Assembly: GCA_001919995.1 (NCBI GenBank) | Contig: MNIY01000029.1 | Location: 1-8,033 of the forward strand | Origin: Ktedonobacter sp. 13_1_20CM_4_53_11 | Lineage (GTDB): Bacteria > Chloroflexota > Ktedonobacteria > Ktedonobacterales > Ktedonobacteraceae | Length of the DNA stretch: 8,033 bases | Reading direction: 5' to 3' | Part shown: in pieces, positions 1 to 4,714 of the stretch | How the letters are laid out: every line of letters starts with the position of its first letter | How positions within the stretch are numbered: the first letter of the stretch is position 1 | The notes under the pieces: generated by a model | The model's input: only the letters and a program-made list of their open reading frames with translations | Told to the model about the DNA's origin: nothing | Database searches by the model: none | Position numbers and translations under genes: made by a program

Positions 1-102
1 TTAGCTACCCAATAGTTGTATAATAACAGTTAGAATAGCAAATGCACCAGCACCCCAACACCACTTACGCCACTTTGGATGGAAGAAACCAACAGTAAAC
101 AT
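1..102 (-). CDS. Possible overlapping mini-ORF, 33 aa, or frameshifted tail of the neighbouring peptide
   Basis: From an ATG at 102, a minus-strand frame runs to a TAA at 3-1. It encodes a Trp-rich basic segment (KWRKWCW) followed by a strongly hydrophobic, membrane-like helix ending IIQLLGS. It overlaps the 3' end of the 30-203 ORF in a different frame and has no clear ribosome binding site. A single frameshift would join it to the N-terminal part of that ORF and give a protein of roughly 66 residues with a C-terminal membrane segment. It may be a real small peptide, the original tail of a broken gene, or chance. Confidence 0.15.
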   Translation of the reverse strand: MFTVGFFHPKWRKWCWGAGAFAILTVIIQLLGS

Positions 103-203
103 TCAGCATTTCGCGTTTTCGCAATTGCTGCGAAGTTACACATTTGTTCGAATGCGAGACTAAAGTTACCCGGTTTAAATAATTCCCGTGTGTATTGCGC
201 CAT
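30..203 (-). CDS. Small hypothetical peptide, 57 aa, hydrophobic C-terminus
   Basis: I do not recognise this ORF. It begins MAQYTRELFKPGNF and ends in a hydrophobic, Gly/Val/Leu-rich stretch (about residues 36-57). I chose the ATG at 203 because GGAGA (211-215 on the plus strand) sits 7 nt upstream on the minus strand. The frame is open further up to position 278, but no comparable ribosome binding site precedes those starts. A promoter-like sequence with TATAAT lies about 110 bp upstream, so a transcribed small gene is plausible. Base composition is AT-rich, unlike the genes to its right. A charged N-terminal half followed by a hydrophobic tail would fit a small membrane peptide or a precursor peptide, but no modification enzyme is in view. 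A second minus-strand ORF (1-102) overlaps its 3' part in another frame, so a frameshifted remnant is also possible. Confidence 0.35.
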   Translation of the reverse strand: MAQYTRELFKPGNFSLAFEQMCNFAAIAKTRNAECLLLVSSIQSGVSGVGVLVHLLF

Positions 204-257
204 AATGATATCTCCATGAACTTTTTCCAACCCAATTAATCGAAAAATCGTTCTATA

Positions 258-274
258 GTTGCTTTTGAAGCAAC
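258..274 (-). other. Small stem-loop in the leader of the leftward ORF
   Basis: GTTGCTT, a 3-nt spacer and AAGCAAC form a perfect 7-bp hairpin within the predicted 5' leader, about 55 nt upstream of the ATG at 203. It has no downstream T-run in the leftward direction, so it is not an obvious terminator. It could affect RNA stability. Confidence 0.25.
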
Positions 275-292
275 ACACTACGGATTCATCTA

Positions 293-307
293 AAGTAAAA
301 TTTACTT
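293..307. promoter_or_regulatory. Palindrome at the predicted transcription start, possible operator
   Basis: AAGTAAA and TTTACTT form perfect 7-bp arms around a single central base. The dyad sits just downstream of the leftward TATAAT, covering the predicted start site, where a repressor would block initiation. In this AT-rich stretch it could be chance. Confidence 0.25.
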
Positions 308-311
308 GTTT

Positions 312-340
312 ATTATACGTGATGATTGAACAGCTTTCCA
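312..340 (-). promoter_or_regulatory. Sigma-70-like promoter for the small leftward ORF
   Basis: On the minus strand, TGGAAA (plus 335-340) and a perfect TATAAT (plus 312-317) are separated by 17 nt, the optimal sigma-70 spacing. The predicted start, near 305, would give a leader of roughly 100 nt before the ATG at 203. The -10 hexamer is convincing and the -35 matches four of six consensus bases. Confidence 0.45.
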
Positions 341-497
341 GCGGAATTCATCCGGCATTATCTAAATTGATGCGCCAAAATTGTTATTGCTCCATTTCAT
401 ATGGTAAACTACTACCAGGGGGCACTGAACAACCGGCTCTGTACGGTTATGACCAGATAACTTTTTCGTGCTTCCATATTGTTCGTTAATGTGAACT
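341..497. other. Intergenic stretch with no supported gene
   Basis: Between the leftward promoter and the tRNA-like locus I see no coding region with a ribosome binding site. The plus-strand frame 259-489 is open but unsupported. I could not identify a convincing promoter for the tRNA-like gene here. Confidence 0.4.
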
Positions 498-500
498 GGC

Positions 501-593
501 TTCTCGGGCTGTAGTAAATCGATCGACAGGTATTTTTGTGGTAGACTGACTGTTAACCGGTAGGTTACAGGTTCGAATCTTGTTCGAGGAGCC
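501..593 (+). tRNA. tRNA-Asn(GTT)-like gene, oversized and possibly degenerate
   Basis: The 3' two-thirds is clearly tRNA-Asn. The anticodon loop is CTGTTAA (550-556) with anticodon GTT at 552-554. The anticodon stem is ACTGA/CCGGT, with an A-C mismatch next to the loop. The variable loop is AGGTT. The T arm is ACAGG-TTCGAAT-CTTGT (567-583), and the 3' acceptor strand TCGAGGA (584-590) is followed by discriminator G. A matching 5' acceptor strand, TTCTCGG, lies at 501-507, and the pairing extends outward by GGC/GCC to 10 bp. The stretch between the acceptor and anticodon stems is 37 nt where about 20 is usual, so the locus is about 93 nt long. The excess lies in the D-arm region, where CTGT (509-512) can pair with ACAG (526-529), leaving 15 extra bases. 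CCA is not encoded (CC is followed by G). A terminator follows directly, as for an expressed tRNA, but the D region may mean it is a pseudo-tRNA. Confidence 0.55.
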
Positions 594-600
594 GTACTAT

Positions 601-629
601 AAAGGCCACCCACGCTGGTGGTTTTTTAT
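601..629 (+). terminator. Rho-independent terminator of the tRNA-like gene
   Basis: CCACC (606-610) pairs with GGTGG (617-621) across a 6-nt loop and is followed by six Ts. The stem can be lengthened by A/G bases on the left pairing with the T-tract. It lies only 8 nt past the tRNA-like 3' end and separates it from the acetyltransferase operon. Confidence 0.65.
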
Positions 630-669
630 TATTTTAAGCGCTGCTCGCTATTTGATAGGAGAACACCTG

Positions 670-1314
670 ATGAGCCAGACACGTATCACTATACGTCCAC
701 TGCGCCATACCGATGCCAGCGATATATACGAACTGATGCACATGCCTAATGTTCTCTGGGGTACATCTCTGCTCCCCTCGACGCCCATCGATAGCTGGTA
801 TAAAACTGTCGAGAACTGGGTTTATGATGAACGGATGCATGTTTTCGTGGCTGATGTGCAAGGGAAGGTCACGGGTATCATCAATATGCGCGCTGGAACT
901 GGCAGGGAGAGCCATGTGGGGGATATCGATATGGCCGTCCATGATAAATACCAGGGGCAGGGCATTGGCAAAATGTTACTGCTGACGGTGATCGATCTCG
1001 CAGATAACTGGTTGAACCTGGTACGGCTGGAAGTTGATGTTTATACGGACAATGAACGTGCCATTCATGTATACCAGCAATTTGATTTTGAAATTGAAGG
1101 GCGGAAACGCCTTGACGCTTTCCGTGGTGGCAGTTATATTGATAGTTATATCATGGCGCGTCTGCACAAACCTGGCGGCGAGAAAGGGACTGGATCAACG
1201 GAAGAAGCGGTGTCGCAGAACGCTTCAGGCAATTATGTAGAAATGTTCTCACGTATTTCAGAGGTTACAGCGCCACCACCCGCCGGTAGGCAGGAGGAAC
1301 CAGGGGCGGGATAG
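670..1314 (+). CDS. GNAT-family N-acetyltransferase, YhhY/AaaT-like
   Basis: This is a 214-residue protein of the GCN5-related acetyltransferase superfamily, which moves an acetyl group from acetyl-CoA to an amine. The fold spans about residues 5-166. The acetyl-CoA binding motif A is YQGQGIG (94-100), and the segment 112-165 (DNW...VDVYTDN...AIHVYQQF.FEIEG...Y.DSY.MARL) closely recalls Escherichia coli YhhY/AaaT, an amino-acid N-acetyltransferase. The substrate here cannot be told from sequence. I chose the ATG at 670 because AGGAGA lies 7 nt upstream and the family N-terminus (ITIRPLRHTDA) begins directly after it; the frame is open back to 580, but that would run through the tRNA and terminator. 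Residues 168-214 form a low-complexity Gly/Glu/Pro tail beyond the family's usual end. The histidine kinase gene begins 16 nt downstream, so the two are probably co-transcribed. Confidence 0.85.
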   Translation: MSQTRITIRPLRHTDASDIYELMHMPNVLWGTSLLPSTPIDSWYKTVENWVYDERMHVFVADVQGKVTGIINMRAGTGRESHVGDIDMAVHDKYQGQGIGKMLLLTVIDLADNWLNLVRLEVDVYTDNERAIHVYQQFDFEIEGRKRLDAFRGGSYIDSYIMARLHKPGGEKGTGSTEEAVSQNASGNYVEMFSRISEVTAPPPAGRQEEPGAG

Positions 1315-1317
1315 TGA

Positions 1318-1333
1318 GAGGTGATCCCGGTTG
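1318..1333 (+). promoter_or_regulatory. Strong ribosome binding site fixing a TTG start
   Basis: GAGGTGAT (1318-1325) is a full eight-base match to the usual anti-Shine-Dalgarno sequence. It stands 5 nt before the TTG at 1331. It decides the otherwise ambiguous start of the histidine kinase. Confidence 0.65.
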
Positions 1334-2464
1334 TTTGATAGCAGCACCATCGATTACCAGCATTTCTTCAGTGAACTGCTCGAGGCCGCGCCGTGGCCGG
1401 TAATCATCATTGATCGCAACCAGTCCATCTGTTTCTACAATCAACTTTCCGTCCAGCTCCTCGAGGCGGCTGAACCGATGCAGGGCCTCAGATTGGACCA
1501 GGTTGTCCATGACCAGGCTATCCTGCAAGTTGTGCAGGATAGCATCAGCGCTGATCAACCTCGCAAAGGTGAGCAGACCATAGATGCTTCTGGTACGGCA
1601 TGGAAGGTCACGTTGACTCCGCTTGAACACGCGCAGAGGAATATGCAGGCCGAGCTGGAGGGAGTGGCGGGCCACGAAGAAGCGTCACACTATACGTATT
1701 TTGTTGTAGCTATTGAGGATTTAACGGAACTGCGGCGGCTGGAACGCGTGCGCCGTGACTTCATCGCGAACATATCGCATGAACTGCGCACCCCGCTCGC
1801 CTCGGTTCGCTTACTGGCGGAGACTCTGGAAGAGGCTATCGATACCGACCGAGACAAAGCGCAAATGTTCCTCGAGAAGATTGAAAACGAGGTTCAACAT
1901 TTGAACGGGCTGGTCTCCGAGCTACTGGAACTCTCGCGCATCGAATCCGGCCTGGTACCGATGGTTATCGAGCCTGTACAGGCAGAGCACCTGGTACGGG
2001 AGGTTATGGCGCGCATGCTGCCGCAGGCGCAGCGGCATCGCGTTATGCTGCACACGGAAATAAAAGAAGGGAACGTGCTGGTGGCGGCTGACAGCAAACA
2101 GATTGCGCGTGTGCTCGTCAATCTTATACATAACGCCATCAAATACACTCCTTCGGGCGGGACGGTGACAATTGGTACGGCGCTGCAGGCGGGTGGACAG
2201 GTACAACGTTTTTTTGTGCGAGATACAGGCGTAGGTATCCGGCCAGAAGAGCTGCCGCGCATTTTTGAACGATTTTATAAAGCCGATCGTGCCCGCTCGA
2301 AAACTGATTTCATTGGTCCAGGTGGTGGGGGAAGTGGTCTGGGTCTGGCTATTGCCCGGCACGTGGTTGAAGCGCATGGAGGGCGCATTACAGCGGAAAG
2401 TCGCGTTGGATATGGCAGCACTTTCACTTTCACGCTGCCGGTCGCCCAGCGCGGCAATACGTAA
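1331..2464 (+). CDS. Soluble PAS-domain sensor histidine kinase (PhoR-like core)
   Basis: This 377-residue kinase autophosphorylates on histidine from ATP and passes the phosphoryl group to a response-regulator aspartate. A PAS-like sensor domain covers about residues 10-130. HisKA follows, with the H box FIANISHELRTPL (phospho-acceptor His150), then HATPase_c. All catalytic boxes are intact: N box NLIHNAIKY (264-272), G1 DTGVGI (298-303), F-box region FERFYKADR (312-320) and G2 GGSGLGLAI (333-341). There is no signal peptide or membrane segment, so the protein is probably cytosolic and senses an internal or diffusible cue through the PAS domain. Translation starts at TTG behind a near-ideal ribosome binding site. 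It follows the acetyltransferase by 16 nt. No DNA-binding response regulator is adjacent; the nearest receivers are the CheY-like protein and the CheA-like REC domain downstream. Confidence 0.93.
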   Translation: MFDSSTIDYQHFFSELLEAAPWPVIIIDRNQSICFYNQLSVQLLEAAEPMQGLRLDQVVHDQAILQVVQDSISADQPRKGEQTIDASGTAWKVTLTPLEHAQRNMQAELEGVAGHEEASHYTYFVVAIEDLTELRRLERVRRDFIANISHELRTPLASVRLLAETLEEAIDTDRDKAQMFLEKIENEVQHLNGLVSELLELSRIESGLVPMVIEPVQAEHLVREVMARMLPQAQRHRVMLHTEIKEGNVLVAADSKQIARVLVNLIHNAIKYTPSGGTVTIGTALQAGGQVQRFFVRDTGVGIRPEELPRIFERFYKADRARSKTDFIGPGGGGSGLGLAIARHVVEAHGGRITAESRVGYGSTFTFTLPVAQRGNT

Positions 2465-2490
2465 TCGTTGGGGAGGGAAGGGATGAACCT

Positions 2491-2619
2491 GTAGGGGCAG
2501 GAGTGGAGTGGACGTGAGGTGGGGACGCTTGCGTCGCCCTGGCAGAAGGGGAAATGCGCACACGGGAACAGGGCGACGCAAGCGTCCCCACCCTCCGCAT
2601 CAACCACCCCCGCCCCTAC
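2491..2619. repeat. Long inverted-repeat element (REP/MITE-like)
   Basis: Two perfect 23-bp arms, 2519-2541 and 2569-2591, are exact reverse complements around a 27-nt loop. Each contains GACGC..GCGTC. A second, outer pair begins GTAGGGGC (2491-2498) and ends GCCCCTAC (2612-2619), and the similarity extends inward with about two mismatches in 16. The element fills most of the 190-bp gap between the kinase and the next gene and has no ORF. It resembles dispersed palindromic repeats I associate with Chloroflexota genomes, but copy number cannot be judged here. As RNA it would form a strong hairpin without a T-run, so it may shield the 3' end of the kinase message rather than terminate it. Confidence 0.75.
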
Positions 2620-2654
2620 GAGTACGAAGTGACTTACAGAGTTGAAGGACGTAT

Positions 2655-3494
2655 ATGACGCCAGAATTTGAGCAGCGTTTGCAAACTACCAGCAGGGAAC
2701 AACTTATTCGACTGCTAGGGGAACTCACCGTACGCCATCCTCTGTTACAGGCAGAGATCACGAGCATGCTGGGAAAACTCGCGCAAGAGCACGAGCCAGC
2801 ACAAGCTGAGGAGGCAACTGATGATACGGGAGAGGTATCAGAAGATTGGGATTTTACCGGTGAAACGCAGGTAACGCCGCACTCAGCGGCCGCCCAACAA
2901 GCCGCGCTGCCGACCGATAGTGAGGATCGTCACCAGCACGTTGGGGAGTTTGCCGGCAGATTGAGCCAGGTAGAATCACGACAGGCGCTTTTTGAAGTTT
3001 TGCAAGACCTGGTAGAAGACGCGATTTCGTACATCGGACAGAATGACGACCAGATGGCGCTTGATCTCTTTGCTCTTTTAATTGATGAACGACTGCTGGA
3101 AAGCCAGCCAGAGACGGTCCCATTGTTCGATGAGATGATTGACGCGAGCATGTATTCCTTAGAGGCTTTGTTGGAGGAAATAAGTAGCCGCACGATGTTT
3201 GACACGGATGCCGGGGCGCTTTCACCACTGCTCTCCCCCGAGGTGCGCCATCGCTGGCTGCAACGGCTCTTCGCGCTGTGGCTCAAACGCCTCGACGCAC
3301 ACCGCGTTGAGGAGGATTTGCCAGGGTTAATCCTGAATGTGGCATGGAACGAAGATGCGCTGCTCTTAAGAAGTCTTGCGCAGGCAGAACTGCAGAGACA
3401 GCCAGATACTTCGCATTCCAATATCGTTGATTTTGGACGCCAGTACCGCACGAAAGCCCTGGAAAAATTCTTAAAAGATGTATCTCGTACGTAA
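2655..3494 (+). CDS. Hypothetical acidic, mainly helical protein, 279 aa
   Basis: I do not recognise a family. Residues 13-45 look like an amphipathic helical pair (REQLIRLLGELTVRHPLL). They are followed by an acidic, low-complexity linker at about 46-95, and then by a helix-rich domain at about 98-275 with many Leu, Glu and Ala residues (ALFEVLQDLVEDAISYI at 111-127, WLQRLFALWLKRLDAH at 201-216). There is no signal peptide, membrane segment or evident catalytic motif. The composition suggests a protein-interaction role. GAAGGA at 2644-2649 supports the ATG at 2655. Coding base composition matches the neighbours. It lies between the repeat element and the chemosensory operon and is separated from the latter by a 122-bp AT-rich gap with a likely promoter, so shared function is only possible, not shown. 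Confidence 0.8.
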   Translation: MTPEFEQRLQTTSREQLIRLLGELTVRHPLLQAEITSMLGKLAQEHEPAQAEEATDDTGEVSEDWDFTGETQVTPHSAAAQQAALPTDSEDRHQHVGEFAGRLSQVESRQALFEVLQDLVEDAISYIGQNDDQMALDLFALLIDERLLESQPETVPLFDEMIDASMYSLEALLEEISSRTMFDTDAGALSPLLSPEVRHRWLQRLFALWLKRLDAHRVEEDLPGLILNVAWNEDALLLRSLAQAELQRQPDTSHSNIVDFGRQYRTKALEKFLKDVSRT

Positions 3495-3552
3495 TTTTAT
3501 TAACATTTATGATACAAATGATAAATTTAAGAATATATTTATGCCTAACATG

Positions 3553-3581
3553 TTGCAGTTACTACATCTCTATGGTACTAT
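3553..3581 (+). promoter_or_regulatory. Likely sigma-70-type promoter of the chemosensory operon
   Basis: TTGCAG (3553-3558) and TACTAT (3576-3581) are separated by exactly 17 nt. They lie just upstream of the CheY-like gene, with a predicted start near 3588 and a short leader. The preceding 50 bases (3495-3545) are very AT-rich and could act as an upstream activating tract. The hexamers match the consensus only partly (3/6 and 4/6). Confidence 0.4.
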
Positions 3582-3616
3582 TGATGGTAAAGGGGTAAAG
3601 AGAGAGGAAGGTACCT

Positions 3617-4009
3617 ATGAACAAACTGGTAATGATCGTTGACGACTCACCCACCGTCCGGAAGATCATTGAGACCAGCCTGAGACGAGAGGGGTTTGAA
3701 TCTGTCAGTTACTCCGACGGCATTGAAGCTTTGCGGGCAATTACCGAACAACGCATGAGACGCATACCTGACCTGGTAATCCTTGATATTGGTCTTCCCA
3801 AGATGGATGGCTACGAGTTCGCCCGGCGCCTGAAAACAAAACCCCAATTCAATAATACGGTCATCGTTATGCTCACCAGTCGCGATAGAGTGATTGACCG
3901 CCTTAAAGGCCGCCTGGCAGGTGCAAAAGATTATATTACCAAGCCATTCAAAACGCAAGAGATTATTTCCGTCCTGCACTCGCACCTGGGGGTTCCAACC
4001 TTAATGTAA
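3617..4009 (+). CDS. Single-domain response regulator, CheY/PilG-like
   Basis: The 130-residue protein is one receiver domain with no output domain. It should be a cytosolic phospho-acceptor that acts by protein contact, as CheY or PilG/PilH do. All receiver residues are present: acidic pair Asp9-Asp10, phospho-acceptor Asp57 in LVILDIGLPKMDGYEF, Thr87-Ser88 in MLTSR, and Lys109 in ITKPF. Length is typical of the family. AGGAAGG shortly before the ATG supports the start. It is the first gene of a three-gene unit; the CheW-like gene starts 42 nt downstream. The N-terminus (IVDDSPTVRKIIETSL) resembles the receivers of type IV pilus chemosensory systems more than flagellar CheY, but this is a weak basis for naming the output. 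Confidence 0.92.
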   Translation: MNKLVMIVDDSPTVRKIIETSLRREGFESVSYSDGIEALRAITEQRMRRIPDLVILDIGLPKMDGYEFARRLKTKPQFNNTVIVMLTSRDRVIDRLKGRLAGAKDYITKPFKTQEIISVLHSHLGVPTLM

Positions 4010-4051
4010 AGGGAGACAGCCTGGTAGACAGAGCTATCTTACAGAACGTAC

Positions 4052-4714
4052 ATGAACGAACATCCCAAGGCCAGTGCTCTACCTTTAGACATTACGCAGC
4101 TGCAAAATCTTGAGCAGCTACGTGATGATGAATTTTGGGATTTCGCACGCGCGCTGGCCCGTCAGGTTCCCGCGGCTGCACAGTCTGAAGATTATTTAGA
4201 ATGTGCCCTCGGTACAGGAACGTGTCTCATTCCTCTCACAATGCTGAACGAAGTTGTGTTACCTCCTCATCGACTCACGCTGCTGCCAGCCACCCCTGAA
4301 TGGATGCCAGGTATCGTGGCCTGGCGGGGTGAAGCTATCGCGGTGATCGATCTCACCCTCTATCTCTCCGGTCACCCTGTAGATCTGTCGAACGCTATTT
4401 TGCTCATTGTCAACCACGCAAACATACCAATTGGCCTGCTGGTACCCTCTATCGGGCAAACAACACCTATTCAGCAAGGGCCGCAGGATACCCTCTCCAC
4501 AGACGACATCGAAGGCCCTACGGCACCGGCAGACTTTTCAGCTCTGGCGGCCCTGGCGGCCCTCGCAGCTCCTAAAGCGCCAGCCACTACACCGCATATG
4601 CCCTCACGGACAGCAGGCGTGAAAGGAATGCAACAAGGAGCACTCGTTTTAGATGTCCCAATATTGCTCGCCGATGTTGTCCAACGCATAGAAACGGCGG
4701 CTGCCAATGAATGA
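4052..4714 (+). CDS. CheW-like coupling protein with Ala-rich insert
   Basis: CheW proteins link chemoreceptors to CheA in the signalling array. A CheW domain is recognisable at about residues 48-135: YLECALGTGTCLIPLTMLNEVV, then the hallmark GIVAWRGEAIAVIDL at 87-101, then the hydrophobic strand AILLIV and the IGLLV segment. The final strand and helix appear at about 196-214 (ALVLDVPILLADVVQRI). Between them, residues 140-195 form a Pro/Ala-rich insertion with three LAA repeats. A 47-residue N-terminal extension precedes the domain, so at 220 aa it is longer than the usual 150-170. The ATG at 4052 is the only usable early start: an in-frame TAG lies at 4025-4027 and no alternative initiator falls between. 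The ribosome binding site is weak. Its end overlaps the CheA-like start by 8 nt, which suggests translational coupling. It most resembles the PilI/ChpC-type CheW paralogues. Confidence 0.85.
   Translation: MNEHPKASALPLDITQLQNLEQLRDDEFWDFARALARQVPAAAQSEDYLECALGTGTCLIPLTMLNEVVLPPHRLTLLPATPEWMPGIVAWRGEAIAVIDLTLYLSGHPVDLSNAILLIVNHANIPIGLLVPSIGQTTPIQQGPQDTLSTDDIEGPTAPADFSALAALAALAAPKAPATTPHMPSRTAGVKGMQQGALVLDVPILLADVVQRIETAAANE
4544..4570 (+). repeat. Three tandem 9-bp coding repeats in the CheW-like gene
   Basis: CTGGCGGCC occurs twice in direct tandem (4544-4561), followed by a diverged third unit CTCGCAGCT (4562-4570). In frame these encode LAA three times (residues 165-173). The array lies in the flexible insert of the CheW-like protein, where unit loss or gain would keep the reading frame. 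Confidence 0.7.

Noticed and set aside
259..489. Plus-strand 76-codon frame left of the tRNA-like gene
   Set aside because: No ribosome binding site, odd composition and no family resemblance. Its start overlaps the leader of the better supported minus-strand ORF.
580..669. Upstream in-frame start for the acetyltransferase
   Set aside because: It would begin inside the tRNA-like T arm and run through the terminator. The ATG at 670 has a good ribosome binding site and the family's normal N-terminus.
1922..2581. Minus-strand open frame (219 codons) across the end of the histidine kinase and the repeat
   Set aside because: It runs opposite the HATPase domain and through the inverted repeat. 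The product is Pro/Arg-rich and matches no family I know.
3495..3552. Terminator after the 279-aa protein
   Set aside because: Only a weak 5-bp CATTT/AAATG hairpin in AT-rich sequence, with no GC-rich stem or T-run. I treat the stretch as a promoter-upstream region instead.
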